NCBI GenBank assembly: GCA_029960065.1
Contig: JASCOF010000007.1
Coordinates: 228,789 to 292,788, forward strand
DNA: 64,000 nt
Direction: 5' to 3'
From: Flavobacteriaceae bacterium PS02336
GTDB taxonomy: Bacteria; Bacteroidota; Bacteroidia; Flavobacteriales; Flavobacteriaceae
This document shows, piece after piece, positions 16,388 through 25,813 of the stretch. How positions within the stretch are numbered: position 1 is the stretch's first letter; each line of letters starts with the position of its first letter. Under the pieces are notes generated by a model. It was given only the letters and a program-made list of their open reading frames with translations, made no database searches and was not told the DNA's origin. The position numbers and the translations under genes are program-made.

Positions 16388-18817
16388 TTACTTCGCTTTC
16401 GCGGATTTTCCTGATTTTGATTCTTTAGAACCACTTAAATTATACGTTACTTTTTCGATTTTTCCTGTAAATTCAAAAGGAAGTTTGTAGTTGAAATCGA
16501 CTGGAGAACCTGCATCCATACCAACATCTAAACCTTCGTTAAGCGAAATCTGAATCGGAATTGTTCTATCCAAATGTCCTTCTGCAACTTTTTTTCCGTT
16601 TACGGACATCGTTACTGTCGCTCCTTTTCCTAATTCTTTTTCTTTTCCTTCGTATTTAAAATCTACTACCAATTTTACTTTTCCTTTTGGAAGTGCATCT
16701 TTTCCTGTAATTGTCGGACGTTCTAAAGCTAAATTATTGTAAACAAAACTAGGTTTTCCATTTTGCACATAAAGTCCATAACCGCCAACTAAACCGCCAT
16801 GAGTAACAATCATGCCTTCTGCTCCGCTTTCAGGAATATCAACATCTGCAGTAACAGACCAAGATTTGTTTAGAATACGTGGAGAAGCTTCATTTGGCAA
16901 TCCCACTTGTCCGGCATAATATGTAAAAGTTTTTGCATCGCCGCCGAGAGTTGGTCTTCCCATTAATTCTCCGTTAAGTCTTTCCACTGCTCGCCAGTCT
17001 AATGGAAGCACATTGTATTTTGAAGCTTCAACCCACCATAAATCCTGCATTTCTCTCAATTTCGTCGGATTACTTGAAGCTACATCATTGGCTTGTGTAA
17101 AATCTACGTCTACTTTGTACAGTTCCCATTTTTGTTTGTCTGGCTCAAATGCACCGCGATTCGGATTCCAAGGTGCAAAAGATAATGCCGAAGCCATCCA
17201 GCCATTATGATAAATTCCTCTATTTACACCCAATTCAAAATATTGTGTAGTATGTTTTTCTTTCGCTTTTGCATCATTAAAAGTATAAGCAAAGCTGACA
17301 CCTTCAATAGGACTTTGAGTAATTCCATTAATAGTTTCTGGAGGTGTAATTCCGATAATTTCATACAGCGTTGGTACAATATCGATGGTATGTGTAAACT
17401 GACTTCTTAAACTTCCTTTATCTTTAATTTTTGAAGGCCAAGAAATAATCATCGGATTTCGTGTTCCTCCAAAATGGCTTGCCACTTGTTTGGTCCATTG
17501 AAAAGGCGCGCACATTGCCCAAGCCCATTCGGCAGTAAAATGATTAAAATGTTTTGGACCTCCTAGTTCATCTATCACTTTAAGGTTATCTTCCCATTTT
17601 TCAGAAATTCCATTAAAAAATAAATTTTCATTTACAGATCCTTCAATACCTCCTTCTGCACTTGCACCATTATCTCCTGCTATGTAAATAATAATAGTGT
17701 TATCAGCATCTGGCAATTGTTTTACAGCATCGACCACTCTTCCCATTTCATAATCACAATGTGCTCCATATCCTGCAAATACTTCCATCATTCTAGCATA
17801 TAATCGTTTTTGATCTGCATTGAGTGAGCTCCAAGCAGGCAGGCTTTCTGGTCTTGCGGTCAGTTTTGCATCGGCAGGAATAACTCCCAGTTTCTTTTGT
17901 CTTTCAAAAGCCTGTTCCCTGTAAGCATCCCAGCCCATATCAAATTTTCCTTTGAATTTATCAATCCAGTCTTTCGGCGCATGATGCGGAGAATGTGCTG
18001 CTCCTGGCGCTAAATACAAAAAGTATGGTTTATCTGGCGCTATAGATTTCACTTTTCGAACCCACGAAATAGCGTGATCAGCAAGATCCACCGTCATATG
18101 ATAATTTGGATCTTTAGAAGCTGGAACAAGATTTCTATTTTCATACAAAACAGGATTCCAGTGATTCATATCTCCAGCATTAAATCCATAAAAATATTCA
18201 AAACCCAATCCATTTGCCCAACGGTCAAAAGGTCCAGCATCACTTGTTTCCCAAGGTGGCGTATTATGATTTTTGCCAATCCAAGCTGTCATATAACCAT
18301 TTTGTTTCAAAACTTCACCAATCGTTCCGCAGCTTCTTGGCAGTACGCAGGTATAACCATCGTAGCCTGTTGCCGTTTCAGAAATAACGCCAAAAGTAGC
18401 CGTATGATGATTTCTACCTGTTATTAAAGCGGCGCGGGTTGGACTGCATAGTGCCGTAGTATGAAATTTATTATACCGAATTCCTTCTGCCGCTAATTTA
18501 TCCATTGTAGGCGAAGGAACACCGCCGCCAAAAGTGCTAAACTGTCCAAATCCTGAATCATCTAATAATATAAGCACCACATTGGGAGCACCTTTTGGCG
18601 CTTTTACCGGCTGCGGAAACTGAGGCGGATCTGAATCCAAATAAGTTCTTCCTACATAGCCAGGAAAATGAAAATCAGGCTGTGGCAAAACTTTTGGAGT
18701 TCCATAATTAGTATTCTCTTGACTTAATCCCATCTGCAGAGAAAAAAATGCAAACAAGAGCAAGACTCTGTTTTGAATAAAAAACAAAACAGTGTTAAAA
18801 GTGGTATTTCTTTTCAT
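16388..18817 (-). CDS. Arylsulfatase (sulfatase family, formylglycine type)
   Basis: 809 residues. The signal peptide (about 1-32, ending GLSQ) exports it. The alkaline-phosphatase-like sulfatase core begins NVVLILLDDSGFG with metal ligands D86-D87. It carries the formylglycine motif C124-S-P-T-R, so activation needs a formylglycine-generating enzyme not seen in this window. Further core motifs are GKNHNTPPWE and YIAGDNGAS. A C-terminal beta domain (about 640-809) resembles the tail of long arylsulfatases of the AtsA/PAS type. The role is hydrolysis of sulfate esters for sulfur or carbon supply. A 22-bp palindrome 70 bp upstream of the start suggests regulation. Confidence 0.93.
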   Translation of the reverse strand: MKRNTTFNTVLFFIQNRVLLLFAFFSLQMGLSQENTNYGTPKVLPQPDFHFPGYVGRTYLDSDPPQFPQPVKAPKGAPNVVLILLDDSGFGQFSTFGGGVPSPTMDKLAAEGIRYNKFHTTALCSPTRAALITGRNHHTATFGVISETATGYDGYTCVLPRSCGTIGEVLKQNGYMTAWIGKNHNTPPWETSDAGPFDRWANGLGFEYFYGFNAGDMNHWNPVLYENRNLVPASKDPNYHMTVDLADHAISWVRKVKSIAPDKPYFLYLAPGAAHSPHHAPKDWIDKFKGKFDMGWDAYREQAFERQKKLGVIPADAKLTARPESLPAWSSLNADQKRLYARMMEVFAGYGAHCDYEMGRVVDAVKQLPDADNTIIIYIAGDNGASAEGGIEGSVNENLFFNGISEKWEDNLKVIDELGGPKHFNHFTAEWAWAMCAPFQWTKQVASHFGGTRNPMIISWPSKIKDKGSLRSQFTHTIDIVPTLYEIIGITPPETINGITQSPIEGVSFAYTFNDAKAKEKHTTQYFELGVNRGIYHNGWMASALSFAPWNPNRGAFEPDKQKWELYKVDVDFTQANDVASSNPTKLREMQDLWWVEASKYNVLPLDWRAVERLNGELMGRPTLGGDAKTFTYYAGQVGLPNEASPRILNKSWSVTADVDIPESGAEGMIVTHGGLVGGYGLYVQNGKPSFVYNNLALERPTITGKDALPKGKVKLVVDFKYEGKEKELGKGATVTMSVNGKKVAEGHLDRTIPIQISLNEGLDVGMDAGSPVDFNYKLPFEFTGKIEKVTYNLSGSKESKSGKSAKAK

Positions 18818-18846
18818 AGTCTGTGGTTTTTATTTTAATGGCAGAA

Positions 18847-18908
18847 CTAAATTACAACTTACTATAAATCAAAACCTTGAGAATATGTTTCATTTTATAA
18901 AATGAAAC
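18847..18908 (-). promoter_or_regulatory. Sulfatase promoter region with 22-bp perfect palindrome
   Basis: GTTTCATTTTATAAAATGAAAC (18887-18908) has perfect 11-bp arms. A -7-like box TAATTTAG lies at 18847-18854 on the minus strand, 33 bp from the palindrome edge. A one-mismatch copy upstream of the DUF2490 gene (30567-30588) has the same 33-bp distance to its -7 box, which supports one shared regulator. Confidence 0.65.
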
Positions 18909-19012
18909 AAGTTTTACTGATAATTATATAATTACATACTTCAATCTTATAACTAAAAAAAGCTATTCTAAAATTAACTTTGAGTAACGTTTCATTACAA
19001 AATTCTTTGCTT

Positions 19013-19495
19013 ATGTCATTATATTTACTCACTGAATTGCTTCTAATTTCAATTGTTGCAACAACTGCTATGACATGGTTTAGCTATGCAATGTCAAAAA
19101 GCTTTAGGGAATTGTATAAAGAACCTGTGCTTTTAGCATATGCCATTGACAAATTGAAAATTGATCTCTCGGCGCAATCAAAAATCACTGGGGGCTGGTT
19201 ATTGCATTATATAATCGGTTTTTTGTTTGTTATCGGGTATCAAATTATTTGGGTAAAGAATATTTTGCCTGTTTCACCATTAAGTGCTCTCCTACTAGGA
19301 GCAATCAGTGGTGTAATTGGCATATTCAGCTGGATAATTATTTTTAGAATGACCCATCATCAACCCCCAATTGATTTTAAGGGTTATTATATTCAGCTGT
19401 TCTTTGCCCATATAATTTTTGCTGTTGTAGCAACAGCGCTTTACTCCTTTACAATTACAGTTTTTAAACTAACCGTTGCTTATGTCATTATCTAA
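19013..19495 (+). CDS. Four-TM membrane protein of unknown function
   Basis: 160 residues from ATG 19013; a TTG 33 bp earlier is a weaker alternative. Four hydrophobic segments are visible: about 6-30 (LLTELLLISIVATTAMTWF), 65-85 (LLHYIIGFLFVIGYQIIW), 92-117 (LSALLLGAISGVIGIFSWII) and 128-155 (LFFAHIIFAVVATALYSF). I do not recognise a named family. Its 3' end overlaps the LigD start by 14 bp, so the two genes are transcribed and probably translated together. A link to NHEJ is suggested only by this position. Confidence 0.75.
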   Translation: MSLYLLTELLLISIVATTAMTWFSYAMSKSFRELYKEPVLLAYAIDKLKIDLSAQSKITGGWLLHYIIGFLFVIGYQIIWVKNILPVSPLSALLLGAISGVIGIFSWIIIFRMTHHQPPIDFKGYYIQLFFAHIIFAVVATALYSFTITVFKLTVAYVII

Positions 19496-22037
19496 ATACA
19501 ATCAGAAAAGAGATTTTAAACAAACGCGCGAGCCTAAGGGAAAGGTTGAAAAATCGGCAGACGAATTGATTTTTGTGGTTCAAAAACATGCTGCATCTCA
19601 TTTGCATTATGATTTCAGATTAGAAATGAATGGCGTTCTCAAAAGCTGGGCGGTTCCAAAAGGTCCATCCATGGATCCAGAAGTAAAACGTCTAGCGATG
19701 ATGGTCGAAGATCATCCATACAGTTATAAAGATTTTGAAGGAACAATTCCCGCAGGAAACTACGGCGCAGGAAATGTGATTGTTTGGGATAACGGCACTT
19801 ATACTTCTGATGAAAAAACAACTTCTGACGCAAAACAATTAGCAGCAGATCTTAAAAAAGGTCGTGTGAGTTTTATTCTAAAGGGAAAAAAACTTAAAGG
19901 CGAATTTTCTTTGGTAAAGCTTCATGGAAAACAGGAAAATGCCTGGCTGTTAATTAAAAAACTCGACAAATATGCAACCGATTCTGATATTTTAGAAAAG
20001 AATAAATCGGTTATTTCGAAGAGAACTTTGGAAGAATTAGAAGAAAAATCAGAAAAATTAGTTTCCAAAAAAGAAGATTCCAAAACTTTAAAAAAAAAGT
20101 CTGCACCTAAAGTATCTAAAGCTTCTTTTCTAAAACCCATGCTGGCCAATACTACAGAAAATGCTTTTGATGATGAAGAATGGATTTTCGAAAATAAATT
20201 TGACGGTTATCGCACTCTTGCAGTAATTAATCCGCCTAAAGTCGAATTGTTCAGCAGAAATAAAATTTCGTTTGACAGCCAGTTTAAACCCATTGCAGAC
20301 GAATTAGAAAAAATAGACCACACGGTTATTCTCGATGGTGAAGCTGTGGTTGAAAATAAATCAGGAAGAGCCGATTTTCAGATGCTTCAAAACTATCTTA
20401 AAACAGGAAATGGAAATCTTAAATATTACGTTTTTGATTTATTGAATCTGGATGGAAATGATTTGACAGAATTGTCCTTATTGGAACGAAAAGAACTACT
20501 GAAAATCTTATTTAATAAATATTCTTTTTCAAATATTTTTTATTCCGAACATACCATAGGAGACGGAATCAAGCAGTTTGAAAATGCCCGGAAAAACAAC
20601 AGTGAAGGGATTATTGCCAAGAAAGCAAATAGTTCTTATACGGTTGCCAGCCGTAGTAATAATTGGCTGAAAATTAAAATTTCTAATGAAGAAGAAGCAA
20701 TCATTATTGGCATTACCGAACCTAAAAATTCTAGAAAATATTTCGGTGCGATTCTGCTCGGGCAGTATGATGGAAAAGAATTGCAATACATCGGAAAATG
20801 TGGTACTGGTTTCACAGAATTGGTTCTAAGAGAACTTTATACCAAATTAGAGCCTCTATTTATAGAGCAATCACCTTTAAAGGAAAAAGTCCCGCTTCGA
20901 GATAAAATTCAGTGGGTAAAACCAAAAATTGTCTGTCAGGTAAAATATTCAGAATGGACACAAGATAATAATTTGAGACATCCAGTTTATCTTGGATTGC
21001 GAATAGATAAAAAAGCTGCTGAAGTAAAGTTTAATGGTAATGAAAATAGCAAAGTCAACACGAAAGAAAATGATAAAACTGCTGTAATGGAAAATAAAAA
21101 AGAACATAAAACCGAAAATGATTACGATTTAAAAATTGGGAAAACCACTTTGCATTTGACCAATCAAAATAAGATTTATTTTCCTAAAGACGGGATTACT
21201 AAAGGTGATATTGTTCAGTATTATAATGAAGTTTCATCACTGATTCTTCCCTATTTAAAAGACCGTCCAGAGTCAATGAATCGTTTTCCTAACGGAATTG
21301 ATGCTCCTAGTTTTTATCAAAAGGACGTCGATGTCGATAAAATTCCGAAATGGCTTAAAACTAAGAAAATCTTCTCAGAATCAAATGATGCCAACATTGA
21401 TTATCTAATTTGCAACGATAAAGAAACTCTGCTCTATATGGCAAATTTGGGTTGCATTGAAATGAATCCGTGGAACTCGACCATTAAACAAATTCAGAAT
21501 CCAGATTGGCTGGTAATTGACTTAGATCCCTCAGGAAATGACTTTAGTCCTGTCGTTACAACAGCTTTAGTCGTTAAAGAAGTCTTAGATGAATTAGAAA
21601 CAGAATGTCTGTGCAAAACTTCGGGTGCTTCTGGACTTCATATTTATATTCCGCTTGGAGCGCAGTACGATTATGATTCCATCAAAATATTAGGAGAACT
21701 AATTGCGCAGGAAGTACAGTCCAAACTTCCTGAGATAACTTCAATTGATAGAAGCATTAAAAAAAGAAAAAACAAATTGTATATCGATTTTCTGCAAAAC
21801 CGAAGAGGACAAACTTTGGCTGCACCTTATTCTGTTCGTCCAAAACCTGGCGCCACAGTTTCAACTCCATTAGAATGGGACGAAGTCAACGAAAAATTAC
21901 ATCCTTCACAATTTACAATCAAAAATGTACTGAACCGTTTTGAAAAAAAAGGCGATTTATGGAAACCTGTTTTATCAAAAGGAGCCAACATTAAAAAGAT
22001 TATTTTAAAATTGGAAGAAAGGCAGCACAAAAGCTAA
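19482..22037 (+). CDS. ligD: NHEJ DNA ligase D (phosphoesterase-ligase-polymerase)
   Basis: 851 residues from ATG 19482. Domain order is 3'-phosphoesterase (about 10-155; VVQKHAASHLHYDFRLE, WAVPKGPSMDP), ATP-dependent ligase (about 210-530; motif I ENKFDGYRTL with the adenylated Lys, DGEAVVE, EGIIAKK, WLKIK), then a primase-like polymerase (about 555-845; NRFPNGIDAPSFYQKD, WLVIDLDPSG, TSGASGLHIYIPL). This is the Pseudomonas-type order. With Ku it repairs double-strand breaks by end joining. Start and overlap suggest coupling to the membrane-protein gene. The 3' end overlaps the convergent ku gene by 4 bp. Confidence 0.97.
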   Translation: MSLSKYNQKRDFKQTREPKGKVEKSADELIFVVQKHAASHLHYDFRLEMNGVLKSWAVPKGPSMDPEVKRLAMMVEDHPYSYKDFEGTIPAGNYGAGNVIVWDNGTYTSDEKTTSDAKQLAADLKKGRVSFILKGKKLKGEFSLVKLHGKQENAWLLIKKLDKYATDSDILEKNKSVISKRTLEELEEKSEKLVSKKEDSKTLKKKSAPKVSKASFLKPMLANTTENAFDDEEWIFENKFDGYRTLAVINPPKVELFSRNKISFDSQFKPIADELEKIDHTVILDGEAVVENKSGRADFQMLQNYLKTGNGNLKYYVFDLLNLDGNDLTELSLLERKELLKILFNKYSFSNIFYSEHTIGDGIKQFENARKNNSEGIIAKKANSSYTVASRSNNWLKIKISNEEEAIIIGITEPKNSRKYFGAILLGQYDGKELQYIGKCGTGFTELVLRELYTKLEPLFIEQSPLKEKVPLRDKIQWVKPKIVCQVKYSEWTQDNNLRHPVYLGLRIDKKAAEVKFNGNENSKVNTKENDKTAVMENKKEHKTENDYDLKIGKTTLHLTNQNKIYFPKDGITKGDIVQYYNEVSSLILPYLKDRPESMNRFPNGIDAPSFYQKDVDVDKIPKWLKTKKIFSESNDANIDYLICNDKETLLYMANLGCIEMNPWNSTIKQIQNPDWLVIDLDPSGNDFSPVVTTALVVKEVLDELETECLCKTSGASGLHIYIPLGAQYDYDSIKILGELIAQEVQSKLPEITSIDRSIKKRKNKLYIDFLQNRRGQTLAAPYSVRPKPGATVSTPLEWDEVNEKLHPSQFTIKNVLNRFEKKGDLWKPVLSKGANIKKIILKLEERQHKS

Positions 22038-22819
22038 GATGATTTTTTTGACTTTGGCTTGCTTTCTAAACTCGCTTTTAACATCGCCATTAAATCATCG
22101 CTTTGCTTGTGTACCACTTTAAGTTTTGGAGATGCTTTCTGCGTTTTACCTTTGGCTTTCTTTTTAATAATGTCTAAGAGTTTGGCCGTATATTCGTCTT
22201 TAAAACCTGCAATATCAAATTTCTCTGTAAGCTGATCGATTAGTTTTTCGGCCATATCCATTTCTTTTGTGGCTTTTTTGGATAGTGGAGGTAATTTTAA
22301 TTCGCTTGTACTTCTAATTTCCTGTTCGAATCGAATTCGGTTTAAAACAATAACATCTTTATACGGTTTTAAAATCGCAAGACTTTCTTTATTTCTTAAA
22401 ACAAACCTTGTAACGCCCACTTTTCCCGAAGCTTCAAGCGCATCGCGAAGCAGTCCGTAAGCATTCATAGCGCCTTTGTCGGGTTCAAGATAATACGGCT
22501 GCTCGTAATAAATACTTTGGATTTCTTTTTCCAAAACAAAACTTTCAATGTCAATAGTTTTCGTTTTTATGGCATCTGCAGCTTCAAAATCAGCATCGTC
22601 TAAGATGACATATTTATCATCAATTTTATATCCTTTTACAATATTTGCAAAATCAACTTCTTTGCCCGTGTTTTCATTCACACGTTTAAACTTTATGTTT
22701 GCATGGTCCTTTTTATCCAGCATATCCATATCCAGACTGCTTTCTTCAACTGCCGAAAATATTTTTATTGGAATATTAATCAAACCAAAACTTACTGAAC
22801 CTGTCCAAATTGATCTCAT
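22034..22819 (-). CDS. ku: Non-homologous end-joining protein Ku
   Basis: 261 residues, the usual length of bacterial Ku. The N-terminus SIWTGSVSFGLINIPIKIF is diagnostic, followed by the beta-barrel core (YYLEPDKGAMNAYGLLRDAL). A Lys-rich C-terminal tail (KKKAKGKTQKASPKLK, KPKSKKSS) contributes to DNA and LigD contacts. It forms a homodimeric ring on DNA ends and recruits LigD. The gene is convergent with ligD and their stop codons overlap by 4 bp, so they are transcribed from opposite sides. Confidence 0.97.
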   Translation of the reverse strand: MRSIWTGSVSFGLINIPIKIFSAVEESSLDMDMLDKKDHANIKFKRVNENTGKEVDFANIVKGYKIDDKYVILDDADFEAADAIKTKTIDIESFVLEKEIQSIYYEQPYYLEPDKGAMNAYGLLRDALEASGKVGVTRFVLRNKESLAILKPYKDVIVLNRIRFEQEIRSTSELKLPPLSKKATKEMDMAEKLIDQLTEKFDIAGFKDEYTAKLLDIIKKKAKGKTQKASPKLKVVHKQSDDLMAMLKASLESKPKSKKSS

Positions 22820-22901
22820 GACTTTTTGTTTTAGAAATAAGCTCTAATTTAGTTCAACTTAAAAGCGTAAGCCTTACAAAATCAACAAATTGTTTTATAT
22901 A

Positions 22902-23099
22902 ATTGTGAATTGTGAGTTGTGAGTTATGAATTATGAATTATGAAATACCATCGTGTTTAACGTGGTTGAAACCACGGCTATGTTTGAATATGTATGCGTA
23001 AAAAAATTATGAGTTATGAATTATAAGTTTAACAACACTCATAACTCATAACTCATAACTCATAACTAAGGACTAATCACTAATCACTAAGGACTAAAC
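22902..23099. repeat. 7-bp-periodic repeat arrays around a hairpin, ending at the metQ stop
   Basis: Six heptamers [AG]TT[GA]TGA run from 22902 to 22943. A hairpin CGTGGT-TGAA-ACCACG sits at 22961-22976, and three more heptamers follow near 23008-23028. From 23037, four ACTCATA units are followed by ACTAAGG, ACTAATC, ACTAATC, ACTAAGG and ACTAAACT, reaching the metQ stop codon. The GTTATGA and TCATAAC units are complementary, so the two arrays can fold onto each other. Confidence 0.85.
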
Positions 23100-23917
23100 T
23101 ACCAGCCTTTAACCGCTCCGCCTTTAAATTCCTGCTCTGCTGCTTTTTCAACTTCAGCAGATTGAAAAGCTTGTAAAAACTGTTTTACTTTTTCTTCGTT
23201 TTTATTGTCTTCACGGCTTACGACTAAATTCACATAAGGTGATTCTTTATCTTCAACGAATAAAGCGTCACGCGAAGGAACTAATCCAGCTGCAGAAGCA
23301 AATGTATTATTGATAATTGCAATCGAAACATTTTCATCATCCAAAGCTCTTGGCAATTGAGGCGCTTCTAATTCTAAAATTTTTAAATTTTTAGGATTGC
23401 TTACAATATCTGTCACTTTAGGAAGAAGACCGACGCCGTCTTTCAATTTCAACAAACCATTTTTCTGTAAAAGCAATAAAGAACGTCCGCCGTTTGTTGG
23501 ATCATTAGGAATAATAATCGTGCTTTCGTTTTTCAGTTCAGCAAGCGTTTTTATCTTTTTAGAATACGCCGCAATTGGGTAAACAAATGTTTTTCCTATG
23601 ATAGCCAATTTATAACCGCGCTGTTTTGATTGTTCGTCTAAATAAGGTTTGTGCTGAAAAGCATTCGCATCAATATCTCCTTGGCTTAAAGCTTCGTTTG
23701 GAATCACATAATCATTAAAAGAAACCAACTCAACTTCTAATCCGTATTTTTCTTTTGCTACTTTTTTCGCTGCTTCCGCCACTTTTAATTCTGGTCCAGA
23801 AGCCACTCCAACTTTAATAAAATGCGGATCATTATTTTTAGTTTTTCCGCAATTGGATAAAACAAGCGCTAAAGCTAAAACTCCAGCAGTTTTTAAAATA
23901 TTAAGTTTAATTTTCAT
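23099..23917 (-). CDS. metQ: Methionine ABC transporter substrate-binding lipoprotein MetQ
   Basis: 272 residues, NlpA/MetQ family. A lipoprotein signal with lipobox LSNC at about 20-23 anchors it. Family blocks are KVGVASGPE, LEVELVSFNDYVIPNEAL, DANAFQHKPYLDEQ, AIIGKTFVYPIAAYS and IIIPNDPTNGGRSLLLLQ, followed by AIINNTFA. It delivers D/L-methionine to MetNI. The third gene of metNIQ, it lies 41 bp after metI. Its stop codon abuts the heptamer array. Confidence 0.96.
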   Translation of the reverse strand: MKIKLNILKTAGVLALALVLSNCGKTKNNDPHFIKVGVASGPELKVAEAAKKVAKEKYGLEVELVSFNDYVIPNEALSQGDIDANAFQHKPYLDEQSKQRGYKLAIIGKTFVYPIAAYSKKIKTLAELKNESTIIIPNDPTNGGRSLLLLQKNGLLKLKDGVGLLPKVTDIVSNPKNLKILELEAPQLPRALDDENVSIAIINNTFASAAGLVPSRDALFVEDKESPYVNLVVSREDNKNEEKVKQFLQAFQSAEVEKAAEQEFKGGAVKGW

Positions 23918-23958
23918 CTTCTATTATTTTTAATTTTTAATTCTAAATTTTTAATTGA

Positions 23959-24612
23959 TTATCGGTGGTCAAATCTTTTTGATAATCGGTCTCCCGCAAA
24001 CTGAATCACAAATACCAAAATTACTAGTAATGCTAAAACAGAATTCATCGTCACGGCATCATAACCAATATATCCGTACTGATACCCAACTTGTCCTAAA
24101 CCGCCGGCACCGACAGCTCCACCCATTGCAGAATAACCCACAAGCGTAATTAAAGTGATCGAAGCGGCATTAATTAAAGAAGGTAAAGCTTCTGGCAGCA
24201 ATACTTTATAAACGATTTGAAAAGGTGTTGCACCCAAGGCTCTTGCCGCTTCAATTAATCCTGACGGAAGACTTAGCAGACTATTTTCGACCAAACGGGC
24301 AATAAACGGCGCTGCACCAATACTTAACGGCACCAAAGCGGCGCTCACTCCAATTGAAGTTCCAACTATGGCACGCGTAAACGGAATCATCCAAACGATT
24401 AAAATAATGAATGGAATAGAACGGAAAACATTTACCAAAACTGATAAAGTTCTATTTAAAACGGGCTGTTCTAAAATCTGGTTTTTGCGGGTCAAGAACA
24501 ATAAAATTCCCGTTGGAAGACCAAGTAAAAAACCAAAAAAGCCTGATACAAAAGTCATTACAATGGTTTCCCATGTTCCTTTTAATAATAAATCTATGAT
24601 AGAATCAGACAT
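23959..24612 (-). CDS. metI: Methionine ABC transporter permease MetI
   Basis: 217 residues with five to six hydrophobic segments and the binding-protein-dependent permease signature EAARALGATPFQIVYKVLLP (about 130-149), which contacts MetN. The length and VFRSIPFIILIVWMIP block match MetI. The start overlaps the end of metN by 8 bp, indicating translational coupling. Confidence 0.96.
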   Translation of the reverse strand: MSDSIIDLLLKGTWETIVMTFVSGFFGFLLGLPTGILLFLTRKNQILEQPVLNRTLSVLVNVFRSIPFIILIVWMIPFTRAIVGTSIGVSAALVPLSIGAAPFIARLVENSLLSLPSGLIEAARALGATPFQIVYKVLLPEALPSLINAASITLITLVGYSAMGGAVGAGGLGQVGYQYGYIGYDAVTMNSVLALLVILVFVIQFAGDRLSKRFDHR

Positions 24613-25636
24613 AACCTAAAATTTCTGTTTTTATGTGTTTTGAATTAAAATATTGAACTGCTGCATCGTAATTTTCGCGTTTTCCTGATAATTCAATCAG
24701 CATAACACCAAAATTAACCTCGCCAGCCTGATCCATTTGTGCGCTTACAATTTTGAAATCGGTATCAAAAAGTCTTGAAACCTCTGAGATAACCGGTTCA
24801 TTAACCGATTTTCCAGTCATTTCTAATTTCAGCAGCGGATTCAAAGTTCCATTATCTTCTTTTTGTAATTTTTCCTGATAGACTGATGGAATTTCGATAT
24901 GAAGTGACGAAGCGATAAATTCTCTTGTCAATTCATGTTTTGGATCTGCAAAGATTTCGCCCACACTTCCCTGCTCGATTAATTCTCCGTGGCTGATAAC
25001 CGCCACTTCATCACAAATCGATTTTACGACTTCCATTTGATGCGTAATCAATAAAACGGTAATATTAAGACGTTTGTTAATGTCTTTCAGCAGATTCAAA
25101 ATTGATCTTGTTGTCGCTGGATCAAGCGCACTTGTGGCTTCGTCGCACAAAAGTACTTTCGGATTATTAGCTAAAGTCCTTGCAATCGCAACGCGCTGTT
25201 TTTGTCCGCCCGAAAGACTTGCCGGATAATCATTTGCTTTTTCTGCTAATCCAACCAATTGCAATAATTCTAAAACTCTAGTTTTAATTTCGGTTTTTGA
25301 AGTTCCTGCCAATTCCAATGGAAAAGCAACATTTTCGAAAACCGTTCTAGAAGAAAGTAAGTTGAAATGCTGAAAAATCATTCCGATTTGTCTTCTCTCG
25401 ATTGCCAATTCTGAATTTGATAATTGCATTAAAGCTTTGCCGTCTACAATAATTTCTCCTGAAGTGGGTCTTTCCAATAAATTCACACAACGTATTAAAG
25501 TACTTTTTCCAGCACCCGAAGTTCCAATTACACCAAAAATCTTTCCTTCTGGAACGATGAGCGAAACATCAGACAAAGCCGAAACAATTCGGTCTTTTTG
25601 ATGAAAAGTTTTGGTTACATTTTTTAATTCAATCAT
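24605..25636 (-). CDS. metN: Methionine ABC transporter ATP-binding protein MetN
   Basis: 343 residues. The ABC domain (about 1-240) has Walker A GTSGAGKST, signature LSGGQKQRVAIARTL, Walker B VLLCDEATSALDP and switch His in LLITHQ. The C-terminal NIL domain (about 265-343) is the methionine-binding regulatory domain that gives trans-inhibition in MetN proteins. It is the first structural gene of metNIQ. A terminator hairpin 20 bp upstream and a Met/Cys leader ORF before it suggest attenuation. Confidence 0.97.
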   Translation of the reverse strand: MIELKNVTKTFHQKDRIVSALSDVSLIVPEGKIFGVIGTSGAGKSTLIRCVNLLERPTSGEIIVDGKALMQLSNSELAIERRQIGMIFQHFNLLSSRTVFENVAFPLELAGTSKTEIKTRVLELLQLVGLAEKANDYPASLSGGQKQRVAIARTLANNPKVLLCDEATSALDPATTRSILNLLKDINKRLNITVLLITHQMEVVKSICDEVAVISHGELIEQGSVGEIFADPKHELTREFIASSLHIEIPSVYQEKLQKEDNGTLNPLLKLEMTGKSVNEPVISEVSRLFDTDFKIVSAQMDQAGEVNFGVMLIELSGKRENYDAAVQYFNSKHIKTEILGYV

Positions 25637-25650
25637 TAATTAAGATTTAA

Positions 25651-25690
25651 AAACAAAAAAGCCTTTCAACTATTTATGAAAGGCTTTTCA
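25651..25690 (-). terminator. Intrinsic terminator in the metN leader (candidate attenuator)
   Basis: Perfect 12-bp stem: 25657-25668 (aaaagcctttca) pairs with 25677-25688 around an 8-nt loop. On the minus strand it is followed by TTTTTTGTTT. It ends only about 15-20 bp before the metN start codon and after the leader ORF stop, so it must be read through to express metNIQ. Confidence 0.88.
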
Positions 25691-25706
25691 AATAAATTAT
25701 ATCATT

Positions 25707-25805
25707 TTATATATAAGCCAGATCAATAAATTCCATAGCGATGTTACAGCACATCATCATACTGCTGCTATAATAATTCTTCATATTCTGGTTGTTATTT
25801 CTCAT
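25707..25805 (-). CDS. Met/Cys-rich leader peptide of metNIQ
   Basis: ATG at 25803-25805, stop at 25707-25709. The peptide has 32 residues, six of them Met. The core is S-S-S-M-M-M-C-C (residues 13-20), preceded by MRNNNQNMKNYY and followed by NIAMEFIDLAYI. Three consecutive Met codons and two Cys codons lie upstream of a terminator, the layout of classical amino-acid attenuators such as those for trp and his. Here ribosome stalling at Met/Cys codons could favour read-through into metN when sulfur amino acids are scarce. The mechanism is inferred and I do not know of a described example. Confidence 0.75.
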   Translation of the reverse strand: MRNNNQNMKNYYSSSMMMCCNIAMEFIDLAYI

Positions 25806-25813
25806 TGCTGCTG

